Assembly (NCBI GenBank): GCA_964517075.1
Contig: CAZFAT010000035.1
Location: 1-34,411, forward strand
Direction: 5' to 3'
Length of the DNA: 34,411 nt
Source of the DNA: CAZFAT01 sp964517075
Lineage (GTDB): Bacteria; Acidobacteriota; Vicinamibacteria; Vicinamibacterales; SCN-69-37
A program made the position numbers and the translations under genes. Shown in pieces: positions 15,783 to 23,238 of the stretch (position 1 is its first letter; each line of letters starts with the position of its first letter). The notes below the pieces were generated by a model, which worked only from the letters and a program-made list of their open reading frames with translations, made no database searches and was not told where the DNA came from.

Positions 15783-17233
15783 CAGGCCACCTCCTCGAGC
15801 CGCCGCATCACGCGCGCCCGGCCCATCAGCTCGAGCACGTCGAACAGGCCGGGGCTCACGGCCTGACCGGTGACGGCGACGCGCGTGGCGTGAATGAGCG
15901 CGGCGGGCTTGATGCCGCGCGCGGCGGCCAGCGCGCGCAGCTGCGCCTCGAGCGACGCCGCGTCGAACGACTCGGCCCGGGCCAGTTCCTCACGCCAGGC
16001 GGCCAGGTGCGGCCCGACCTCCGCGGACAAGTACCGGTCCGCGGCCACGGGATCGCGCTCGATCGTGTCGGACAGAAAGGGCGCGATCTGCCCCGCGAAG
16101 TCCGACAGCCGGCGCACGCGCGGCTTCACGAGATCGATCACCCGCTCGATCCGCCGGTGTTCCGCCGCGTCCATCCCGGCCACCGGCAGGCCATCGCGTG
16201 CGAGATCGCCTTCGATCCGAGCCAGAATCGCCGGCGCGTCGAGGCGGGCGATGTGCTGCTGGTTGAACCACTCGAGCTTCTCGAGATTGAAGACGGCGTC
16301 GCCGCCGCGGATGCCCTCGAGCGTGAACCGCGCCACCAGCTCGTCGCGCGAGAACACTTCCTGATCCCCCGCGCCCGGCGACCAGCCGAGGAGCGCCAGG
16401 AAGTTCACCATGGCCTCCGGCAGCACGCCCTGCGCCTGGTATTCGCCCACTGACGTCGCGCCGTGGCGTTTGCTCAGCCGCTTCTTGTCCGGCCCGAGGA
16501 TCAGCGGCACATGGGCGAACTCCGGCACCGGAGCGCCCAGCGCCTGATACAGCAGAGTCTGTTTTGGCGTGTTCGAGATGTGGTCGTCGCCCCGCACCAC
16601 ATGCGTGATCGCCATGTCCACGTCGTCGACCACGACGGACAGTTGGTAGGTCGGCGACCCGTCCGATCGAAGAAGCACGAAGTCGTCGAGTGTGGCGTGA
16701 CTCACGCTGATCGGACCATGCACCTTGTCGACGAATGTCGTCTCGCCCTCCGGGATGCGGAAGCGCACGGCCCGCGGCGTGCCGGCCGCCTCGCGCACGG
16801 CCACGTCCGCCGACGACAGCGCACGGCACGTGCCGTCGTACTGCCACGCGCTGCCGCCGGCTTCGACCGCCGCGCGCTTCGCCTGGAGGTCCTCCATGCG
16901 GCAGTAGCAGTAGTAGGCGCGCCCCTCGGACACGAGCCGATCGGCGGCGCGGCGATGCAACGGCGCGCGCGCGGCCTGGAAGTAGGGCGCGTGCGGACCG
17001 CCGGTGTCGGGGCCCTCGTCCCAGTCGAGGCCAAGCCATCGCAGACTGTCGAGAATTCCGGTGACCATGTCTGCCGACGACCGCTCGGCGTCGGTGTCCT
17101 CGATGCGCAGAATGAACGTGCCGCCGTGGCGCCGTGCGTACAGCCAGTTGAAGAGCGCGGTCCGCGCGCCGCCGACGTGGAGATAACCAGTGGGGGACGG
17201 AGCGAAACGGACACGGACGGGAGCAGGCAGCAT
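15782..17233 (-). CDS. gltX: Glutamyl-tRNA synthetase
   Basis: 483 residues, the usual bacterial length. RFAPSPTGYLHVGGARTALF (9-28) contains the HIGH-type motif and KKRLSKRHGAT (250-260) the KMSKS motif; both bind ATP. FILRIEDTDAERS is the family glutamate pocket. C109, C111 and C136 are in the zinc-knuckle area (YCYCRMEDLQ...GTC). The enzyme charges tRNA-Glu in the cytoplasm; whether it also charges tRNA-Gln is not visible. It starts at ATG 17233 without a clear Shine-Dalgarno, directly after the YTATYG array. It is the first gene of a likely operon with the glycosylase gene. Confidence 0.97.
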   Translation of the reverse strand: MLPAPVRVRFAPSPTGYLHVGGARTALFNWLYARRHGGTFILRIEDTDAERSSADMVTGILDSLRWLGLDWDEGPDTGGPHAPYFQAARAPLHRRAADRLVSEGRAYYCYCRMEDLQAKRAAVEAGGSAWQYDGTCRALSSADVAVREAAGTPRAVRFRIPEGETTFVDKVHGPISVSHATLDDFVLLRSDGSPTYQLSVVVDDVDMAITHVVRGDDHISNTPKQTLLYQALGAPVPEFAHVPLILGPDKKRLSKRHGATSVGEYQAQGVLPEAMVNFLALLGWSPGAGDQEVFSRDELVARFTLEGIRGGDAVFNLEKLEWFNQQHIARLDAPAILARIEGDLARDGLPVAGMDAAEHRRIERVIDLVKPRVRRLSDFAGQIAPFLSDTIERDPVAADRYLSAEVGPHLAAWREELARAESFDAASLEAQLRALAAARGIKPAALIHATRVAVTGQAVSPGLFDVLELMGRARVMRRLEEVA

Positions 17234-17236
17234 CTG

Positions 17237-17346
17237 GCTATCTACTATTGGCTATTGGCTATCGCGAACGGGCTATCGAGCTATTGATCGGGTTATTGGG
17301 TTATTGATCGGGTTATCGAGCTTTGATTGAGCTATCGGGCTATCGG
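17237..17346. repeat. Degenerate YTATYG array upstream of gltX
   Basis: Ten YTATYG units (ctattg, ctatcg, ttattg, ttatcg) occur at spacings of about 7-16 bases, including a near-perfect doubling of TTATTGATCGGG or CTATTGATCGGG. The block is AT-rich against very GC-rich neighbours and occupies most of the 141-bp gap between gltX and the methyltransferase gene, on the promoter side of gltX. Its origin may be replication slippage; a role in expression is possible. Confidence 0.7.
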
Positions 17347-17374
17347 CCCTGTCAAGAGCCCGCGGGCGGTGGCG

Positions 17375-18877
17375 TCAGTGGCGCTGGTACGCAAACAGAG
17401 TGTCGCGCTGGCCCTGGTGGTCGCGGTCGACACGGGTGATCTGCGCGGCCGAGGTGTCCATCGGCGCGGCGGGGAACATCGCATCGCTCGTGATGAGGAA
17501 GCCGCCAGGACGAAGCATGCGGGAGATGTTGGCCAGCGCGAGCGCCTGCTCGAACGGATCGTAGTACAACAGCACGTTCGTCGCGACCACGAGATCGAAC
17601 CGCTCCGCCTCGGCCATCGGGTCCAGCCGCTCGAGGATGACGTCCACGTTCCGTGACTGGACCCTCCGCACGACCTCCGGCCGGACGGCGACCGCCCGCA
17701 CACGCACCTGCTCGAGACCCGGTGAGGGTGTGACGCCGGGCACCACGTCGCCGATCCGATCGCCCACGCGCTGCCAGTACTCCACGAGGGCGGGCTGCCA
17801 CTGCCGAGCGGGCGTGTCGGGGTCGAGCGGGAAGTGGAGCCGATAGGCCACACCGCGATCGGCCTGATCGCGCGCGGCCTCGAGGTGGCTCGTGATCCGA
17901 CGGCTCACGTCTAGCGTCGTCACGATGAGATCGCCGGCCGGAGCCAGATCGAGGCGGAGCAGCGAATCGATCAGCGCGAACGGCTGGATGGACTGCTGCG
18001 GGTAGAAATCGTAGCCTTCGGCCTTGTCCGTGAAATCGAGCCCCGGCCCGACAATCCCGACGCGATCGATGGTCCCGGGCTGGATGCGCCCGCTGGCCAT
18101 CAGGTCGGCCAGGCTGCGCTCGAGGGCGAACCCGATGGGCATGCCCGTGTCCGACGACAGCCCCCGGCTCTCGTACAGTGTCGAATACGCCGACAGGCGG
18201 CCCGTCGTCTCCCCACTGCCCTGCCCTCCTGTGACCGCCTGGCCATAGACCGATTCCTCGGTCGCCATCCGTGTGCGCAGGCTGTCGAGATACTCCCAGG
18301 CGCGTTCGCGGCCGCCGGGCGCCGCCACGTCGATCCCTCGCCGGGCCAGCACGCTGCGCGCGAATCGCACGCGGCCGTTCCCGCCGGGCGTCGCCACGAC
18401 GTTGAGCAGATCGTCGAGCCGTTGCTCGACGAGACGAGAGGCGCTGTCCGGACCGCCAACCCGGGCGAGACCGCGAGCCGTCACCCGGGGCAGCGTGGTG
18501 AACGTCGTGCCGTACAGCCAGAAGTTGACGACCGTATCCTCGTCGCCGCGGTCCAGTCGGGCCCGAATCGCGGCATCGTGACCGAGCGTCCAATCCGGCC
18601 AGGCGACCGCCATCTCCGTCGTCGATTTCGCGCGCAGTTCCGCCGGCACATGCGCCGGCAACGCCGCGACGATCGGCTGCGCTTCCTCGAACGGAATCCA
18701 GGTCTTGTAGGGTTCGTCGTCCGCGGCTGCGGACGTCGATAGCGGCGGTGGCGCGGAGTCCTCCCACGGCCGGGTCAGCATGAGGGCCGCGGCCCCCAGA
18801 ACGACGGTGGCCCAGACGGCCATGCCGGATGGCCGCCATCGCCCGCCGCGCACCCGCGCGGACTCAGCTTTTCCCAA
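17375..18877 (-). CDS. Membrane-anchored protein with C-terminal methyltransferase-like domain
   Basis: 500 residues from TTG 18877; ATG 18823 (residue 19) is an alternative, and neither has a good ribosome binding site. A single membrane helix lies at about 19-36. The middle region carries IDRVGIVGPGLDFTDKAEGY, a glycine-rich strand-loop like SAM motif I. The C-terminal part RFDLVVATNVLLYYDPFEQA and then ISRMLRPGGFLITSD is very like the CheR/class I methyltransferase core. CheR-type proteins methylate glutamates, but this one has no CheR N-terminal domain and a long unique region in front, so the substrate is unknown. It follows the RraA-like gene by 49 bases on the same strand, likely cotranscribed. 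Confidence 0.7.
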   Translation of the reverse strand: MGKAESARVRGGRWRPSGMAVWATVVLGAAALMLTRPWEDSAPPPLSTSAAADDEPYKTWIPFEEAQPIVAALPAHVPAELRAKSTTEMAVAWPDWTLGHDAAIRARLDRGDEDTVVNFWLYGTTFTTLPRVTARGLARVGGPDSASRLVEQRLDDLLNVVATPGGNGRVRFARSVLARRGIDVAAPGGRERAWEYLDSLRTRMATEESVYGQAVTGGQGSGETTGRLSAYSTLYESRGLSSDTGMPIGFALERSLADLMASGRIQPGTIDRVGIVGPGLDFTDKAEGYDFYPQQSIQPFALIDSLLRLDLAPAGDLIVTTLDVSRRITSHLEAARDQADRGVAYRLHFPLDPDTPARQWQPALVEYWQRVGDRIGDVVPGVTPSPGLEQVRVRAVAVRPEVVRRVQSRNVDVILERLDPMAEAERFDLVVATNVLLYYDPFEQALALANISRMLRPGGFLITSDAMFPAAPMDTSAAQITRVDRDHQGQRDTLFAYQRH

Positions 18878-18926
18878 TGTCGCCCCGCGGTTTTATACCA
18901 CGGGGCGGTATGCGTGGCGCTGCCCG

Positions 18927-19739
18927 CTACTTCCCCGCCGCTTTCTGCCGCTGCTCGTACCTCTGCTTCCCGATGTTGTCGAGGAACGTGCGCGCGAACG
19001 TCGCGACTTCTTCCGCGTGCTCCCGCGGCACGACGACCACGCCGTCCCCGTCGGCGACGACGACGTCGCCGGGACGGACGAGGACGCCGCCCAGGGTGAC
19101 GGGTCGATTGACGGATTCCAGTTCGTTCCTGCCCGGGCGGATGCCGCGCGCGAGGCGGCGGAAGTACGCCGGTACCTTGTTGTGGATGATCTCGTCGGTA
19201 TCGGCCAACCCGCCGCTCGTGACGACGCCCAGCATCCCGCGCTTCTGCCACGCCTGGATGTTCGAGGAGCCGATGCTCCGCGACTCGCCGTCCTCCATCG
19301 CGTCAATCACCAGGATCGAGCCAGGGAACAGCATCTGCTGGAACGCTTCGGTGGTGATGCTGCCGTACCACTGGTTGATGGTCTTCTGATCGATCTTCGC
19401 GATCCGCTTGTTGGTGGGGACGTAGCGCGCGGTCACCGCGATGCCGATGATGCGGTGCGTGAAGTTGTCGGTGTCGGTCCACAGCGCGCGAATCTCGGGA
19501 TTGACCGTGCCGACGTCGGTCAGACCGGCCATGTCCATGCCATCGGACACGTCGGCCACGCGCAGGCCGTCGAAGCGCGCAAGAACGCGCTTGTGGTCGT
19601 CCGGCGTGTAGTCCTGGAACGGGATGAAGAGCTTCACCTTCGGATCGAGCTGCTTGACTTCCTGGGCGCTGGTGGCGGGAGACAGCGTCAACGCGAGTGC
19701 CGCGCCGACGAGACAGCACACTCGGCGGAACATGGACAT
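18927..19739 (-). CDS. Exported RraA-fold protein
   Basis: 270 residues with GGAGG six bases before ATG 19739. A signal peptide (about 1-25, ending ATSAQ) sends it out of the cytoplasm, unlike normal RraA or 4-hydroxy-4-methyl-2-oxoglutarate aldolases. The RraA core is clear: DVSDGMDMAGL (63-73), then GSSNIQAWQKRGMLGVVTSG (157-176), then VRPGDVVVADGDGVVVVP. In aldolases the next residues are G-x-x-R-D, with Arg binding substrate and Asp the metal; here it is GLAD (177-180), so Arg is Ala179 while Asp180 is kept. Aldolase or decarboxylase activity is therefore doubtful, and a binding role or different chemistry is possible. Confidence 0.85.
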   Translation of the reverse strand: MSMFRRVCCLVGAALALTLSPATSAQEVKQLDPKVKLFIPFQDYTPDDHKRVLARFDGLRVADVSDGMDMAGLTDVGTVNPEIRALWTDTDNFTHRIIGIAVTARYVPTNKRIAKIDQKTINQWYGSITTEAFQQMLFPGSILVIDAMEDGESRSIGSSNIQAWQKRGMLGVVTSGGLADTDEIIHNKVPAYFRRLARGIRPGRNELESVNRPVTLGGVLVRPGDVVVADGDGVVVVPREHAEEVATFARTFLDNIGKQRYEQRQKAAGK

Positions 19740-19829
19740 GATCGGCCTCCGGATGCGAGAGGCCGAATTATCTCCCGTTTTTGGCCGGGCGGCGGCGACG
19801 CGACCGTCGGGCGCTGGAGCAGTAGAGGG

Positions 19830-20264
19830 CTACGGGCGCCCGCACCCGGTGATCACCACGGCCTCGGAGCCCTCGATTGATACGCCGGCTTGCGTCTTGG
19901 CCGTGAGCTTGATCATCGTGGTGGCGCAGGAAATCTCCATGTCCTGCACCCTCACGAGCGCGACCAGGTCAGGTCGCCGGTCTTCGTTCACGTCGCCGGA
20001 TGACGTCCGCGTCGGCTGGGTTTCCTCGCCCGTCGGCCCGACCCGAATCGTCTCGACGTCAACCGTCAGAGCATCGAACTGCGCCGTCGACAGGATCGCG
20101 ATGGGGACCAGGCCTCCACGGCCGCGCTCGAGCGTGGTCGGCGAATCACCGGGCTTGACGTCGATCGCAACCTTCATCACTTGCGGTGCCTGGGCCGCGG
20201 TCACGGCGCCCGCCGCGCACCACAACAGGGCTGCTACACGCCATCCTCTGTTCTGCTTCGCCAT
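19830..20264 (-). CDS. Small secreted protein of the VKPG-type calcium-binding-like family
   Basis: 144 residues, ATG 20264 with GGAGG seven bases upstream. Signal peptide about 1-25 (AALLWCAAGAVTAAQA). The mature part follows a pattern common in secreted proteins of soil and marine bacteria: IDVKPGDSPTTL, then GLVPIAILSTAQFDALTVDV, then a loop DVNEDRRPDL resembling a dockerin/EF-hand calcium loop (with R in place of the usual G), then a beta-rich end with two cysteines. No enzymatic role is evident; such domains are usually carried on larger exported proteins and here stand alone. It may be in an operon with the RraA-like gene, 90 bases downstream. Confidence 0.75.
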   Translation of the reverse strand: MAKQNRGWRVAALLWCAAGAVTAAQAPQVMKVAIDVKPGDSPTTLERGRGGLVPIAILSTAQFDALTVDVETIRVGPTGEETQPTRTSSGDVNEDRRPDLVALVRVQDMEISCATTMIKLTAKTQAGVSIEGSEAVVITGCGRP

Positions 20265-20389
20265 GCCGATCCTCCGCTGTCCGATGCGCCTCGCCCGTAA
20301 GCATACGTCCCTGCGCCTCCCGGCTGTGTGATGGAATCTTCACAAACGGCCCGCAATCTTGAAACGGAGCCAGGCCAGGAACCTGCTTC

Positions 20390-20395
20390 TATAAT
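20390..20395 (+). promoter_or_regulatory. -10 element TATAAT just before the kinase start (leaderless promoter)
   Basis: A perfect TATAAT ends six bases before GTG 20401. Transcription would therefore start at or within a base or two of the start codon. The only TTGAAA (20359-20364) is 25 bases away, too far for a standard -35, so the promoter may use TTC just before the -10 or an activator. No Shine-Dalgarno precedes the GTG, in agreement with a leaderless message. Confidence 0.6.
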
Positions 20396-20400
20396 CAGCC

Positions 20401-22455
20401 GTGCAACCCCCTTTCCTGGGTCGGGCGCCTCGGCGGTGGCACCGTCCGCCCGGACACCTGCTCCTGCTGTTCCCGCTCACGACGCTCGCTCTGCTCGCGG
20501 GACTCGGCTGGATCGGCTGGCAGTGGCTGGAGATCGATAGCGACAACACGGAGCGCTTCATTGAAGAGCGGATCGAGGGCGCGACCGATGCGATCGGCAC
20601 GGAGATTCGGCGCAACCTGGCGGTCGTCGAAGCCGAACTGGATCGCTTTGCCGTCCTCGCACCGGACGCGCTGGATGAGGCCATGCGGACGGCCGCGGTT
20701 CGCCTCCCGTCCGACGCGCTGTGGGTGGTGTTCGACGACCAGTCCATCCGTGCGCTGCCGGCGCACCGACTGCTGTACTATCCGGCGCTTGGCACGTTCA
20801 ACGATTCGTCGCTACCGCCGCTGGTCGTCAACCGCGCTGCGGCGCTGATCGCGACGGATCCGAAGGGGGCGATCGAGCTATTCGAGTCGCTCACCCCGAG
20901 CACGGACGAACTGATGGAGGCCGCCGCGCTTCTCGGTCTGGCGCGCGCGCAGGTCAAAGTTGGACAGATCGACGCGGCGCTCGCGACGTACGCCCGGATG
21001 GACCGGCCGACGGTCATGGTTGCGGGACGGCCCGCCGAACTGCTCGCCCGCATCGGGCGGGCCGAGCTTCAGGCGTGGCTCGAGCGGCGTGCCGATCTCG
21101 TCGAGGAAGTCTCCCGCCTGGATCACGACCTTCAGGGCGGACGATGGCAGCTCGCCCGAGAAACGTACGACTACTACGTCGGAGAAGCCAGACGCCTCGC
21201 GACCGAGGCCGGACGCCCGTCCCTGATCTCCGGACCGACGCCGGCCGCGCTGGCGCTGGCCGCGAGCGTCGACTCGCTGTGGACCAACTGGCGGGATCGC
21301 CGCTCGGCATCGGAAGGTGCCAACGGCCGCGCCACACACGTCGTCGAACAGCAGCTCACGCTGACGGCCTGGCGGACGACCAACGATCGGTTCGTGGCGC
21401 TGGTTGCCGGCCCGGCGTTCGTGCAGGAGCGGATCCTCGATCCCACGCGAAGCCTGCTCGATCGCCATCGCGCGCGGGTGGTCCTCGAGGGCGCCGAGGG
21501 CCGGACGGTTTCGTCGCACGCCGCGGCGCCGACGCAGGGCCGAAGCGCGCGCCGGTCGATGGACGAAGCGCAGCTCCCATGGATCCTGCACGTCGACAGC
21601 GCGGATCTCGACGCCGACCGCGCCGAGCTCTCGCGTCGACGCCAGACGGTGGTCGCCGGCCTCGGCCTGCTCGCGCTGATGATCGTGGTCGGCAGCTACC
21701 TCAGCGTGCGCGCGGCCACTCGCGAAATCGAGGCCGCGCAGCTCAAGTCGGATTTCGTCGCAGCCGTCTCGCACGAGTTCCGCACGCCGCTCACGCTCCT
21801 GCGCCAGTTCTCGGACCTCCTGGCGGACGGGCGCGTGTCGAGCGACCAGGAGCGGCGCACCTACTACGCCGCGCTGCAGCGCGGCACGCGGCGTCTCACC
21901 CGGCTGGTTGAAGACCTGCTCGACTTCGGCCGCATGGAGGCCGGATCGCGCGACTTCGTCTTGCGCTCCATCGCGGCCAAGCCGTGGTTCCTCGCGCTCA
22001 CCGCCGAGTTCCAGGAGGAAGTCCGCAATAAGGGCTATGTCCTCACCGTGGCCTGGAATGCCCCGGACGAGGCCATCGTACAGGCCGAGGAATCCGCGAT
22101 CGGTCGCGCGCTCTGGAACCTCATGGATAATGCCGTCAAGTACTCACCCGACTTCCGGCAGATTTGGGTGTCCGCGGATCATGAGGACGACCGGCTCGTG
22201 ATGAGGGTCCGCGACCGGGGCATCGGCGTCTCGGCCACTGATCAACGCGCGATCTTCCGGAAGTTCGTTCGCGCTTCGTCGTCCGGCGCGCACGGCACCG
22301 GCCTGGGCCTGGCCATCGTCGAGCAGATCGTCCTGGCGCACGGCGGCGAGGTCCGCGTCGAGAGCACGGTCGGAGAGGGCAGCACGTTCTCGATCCGACT
22401 GCCCTGCAGTCTCCAACCCGCACAACAGGAACCGATCAAATGGCGCGCATCCTGA
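20401..22455 (+). CDS. Sensor histidine kinase with large helical outside domain
   Basis: 684 residues, GTG start. Membrane helix 1 is at about 19-42. A 370-residue outside region includes AALLGLARAQVKVGQIDAAL, a TPR-like hairpin, then mostly helices; helix 2 is at about 418-437. The H-box SDFVAAVSHEFRTPLTLLRQ has His458. The catalytic domain has NLMDNAVKYS, RDRGIGV, FRKFVR and GTGLGLAIVEQI, all intact. The outside domain matches no sensor family I recognise; helical repeats point to a protein or peptide partner. The gene overlaps the response regulator start by 16 bases. Confidence 0.92.
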   Translation: MQPPFLGRAPRRWHRPPGHLLLLFPLTTLALLAGLGWIGWQWLEIDSDNTERFIEERIEGATDAIGTEIRRNLAVVEAELDRFAVLAPDALDEAMRTAAVRLPSDALWVVFDDQSIRALPAHRLLYYPALGTFNDSSLPPLVVNRAAALIATDPKGAIELFESLTPSTDELMEAAALLGLARAQVKVGQIDAALATYARMDRPTVMVAGRPAELLARIGRAELQAWLERRADLVEEVSRLDHDLQGGRWQLARETYDYYVGEARRLATEAGRPSLISGPTPAALALAASVDSLWTNWRDRRSASEGANGRATHVVEQQLTLTAWRTTNDRFVALVAGPAFVQERILDPTRSLLDRHRARVVLEGAEGRTVSSHAAAPTQGRSARRSMDEAQLPWILHVDSADLDADRAELSRRRQTVVAGLGLLALMIVVGSYLSVRAATREIEAAQLKSDFVAAVSHEFRTPLTLLRQFSDLLADGRVSSDQERRTYYAALQRGTRRLTRLVEDLLDFGRMEAGSRDFVLRSIAAKPWFLALTAEFQEEVRNKGYVLTVAWNAPDEAIVQAEESAIGRALWNLMDNAVKYSPDFRQIWVSADHEDDRLVMRVRDRGIGVSATDQRAIFRKFVRASSSGAHGTGLGLAIVEQIVLAHGGEVRVESTVGEGSTFSIRLPCSLQPAQQEPIKWRAS

Positions 22456-23114
22456 TCGCCGAAGACGAACCGGACATCGCCCTGGGACTGCAGCAGGACC
22501 TCCTGCTCGAAGGCTACCAGGTGGAGGTCGTCAACGATGGCGAGAAGGCCATCGACCGCGCCGACCAGATCGACATCGACCTGGTACTGCTTGACGTGAT
22601 GCTCCCCCGCAAGGACGGGTTTGCCGTATGCCGCGAGCTGAGACGCGCCGGCAAGCGGATGCCGATCATTCTGCTGACGGCTCGAACGCAGGAAGCCGAG
22701 AAAGTGCTCGGTCTCGAGCTGGGCGCCGACGACTACGTCACCAAGCCGTTCAGCCCCATGGAATTGCGGGCACGTATCAAGGCGGCACTCAGACGCAGCG
22801 CCGAGGGCGGAGCACAGGTCCACCAGTTCGGCCCGTTCGAGGTCGACTTCGGACGGTTCGAGCTCCGCAAGCAGGGCCGCGCAGTGGATCTGACACCTAT
22901 CGAGTTCAAACTGCTTGTGGCGTTCGTGCAGCGAAGGGGCCGGGTCCTCAGCCGCCAGCAGCTTCTCGACCAGGTGTGGGGGCGCGGCGTCTTCGTCACC
23001 GACCGCGTCGTGGACACCCATATTGGCAACCTGAGGAAGAAGATCGAGGCCAATCCCGACCAGCCGGCCTACGTCGTGAGCGTCCGCGGGGTGGGGTACC
23101 GGTTCGACGGCTAG
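22440..23114 (+). CDS. OmpR-family response regulator
   Basis: 224 residues, start overlapping the kinase gene, so the two form a coupled pair. The receiver has EDE at 8-10, phosphoacceptor Asp52, Thr80 and Lys102 (DDYVTKPFSP). The winged-helix domain from about 125 shows VDLTPIEFKLLVAFVQRRGR and ends NLRKKIEANPDQPAYVVSVR then GVGYRF. It is followed at 23239 by the DUF1800 fusion gene on the same strand, so that unit is a reasonable first target, with the element at 23147-23173 as a possible binding site. Confidence 0.93.
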   Translation: MARILIAEDEPDIALGLQQDLLLEGYQVEVVNDGEKAIDRADQIDIDLVLLDVMLPRKDGFAVCRELRRAGKRMPIILLTARTQEAEKVLGLELGADDYVTKPFSPMELRARIKAALRRSAEGGAQVHQFGPFEVDFGRFELRKQGRAVDLTPIEFKLLVAFVQRRGRVLSRQQLLDQVWGRGVFVTDRVVDTHIGNLRKKIEANPDQPAYVVSVRGVGYRFDG

Positions 23115-23115
23115 C

Positions 23116-23149
23116 GGCCGTTCTCCCGGCCCCGGTTGTGTGTTGTTTT
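23116..23149 (+). terminator. Weak candidate terminator after the response regulator
   Basis: GGCCG (23116-23120) and CGGCC (23127-23131) form a five-base stem with a six-base loop two bases after the stop codon, followed by a T/G-rich run ending TTTT at 23146-23149. The T-run is too far from the stem for a strong intrinsic terminator, and it runs into the shared upstream element. Confidence 0.3.
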
Positions 23150-23173
23150 CTTGTCGAAATCGTCACCGAATCA
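23147..23173 (+). promoter_or_regulatory. Shared upstream element, copy 1 (TTTCTTGWCGAAA...CACCGAATCA)
   Basis: 22 bases match the element at 29316-29341 in the same order: TTTCTTG, CGAAA and CACCGAATCA, with one substitution and a 4 versus 3 base spacer. A second match, GTAGGCTG at 23209-23216, lies the same distance downstream as GTACGCTG at 29377-29384. Not found elsewhere in the window. It is about 65 bases before the DUF1800 fusion gene and probably marks coordinated control. Confidence 0.55.
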
Positions 23174-23238
23174 GGGCTGATTGCCAATGCCACCGGCGGC
23201 GCTCGCAAGTAGGCTGGGGCCCAGTCTCGGAGGGCAGC

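Noticed and set aside
17352..18839. Second long minus frame over the methyltransferase-like gene
   Set aside because: Arg/Gly-rich shadow in another frame; the 17375-18877 frame has the methyltransferase motifs.
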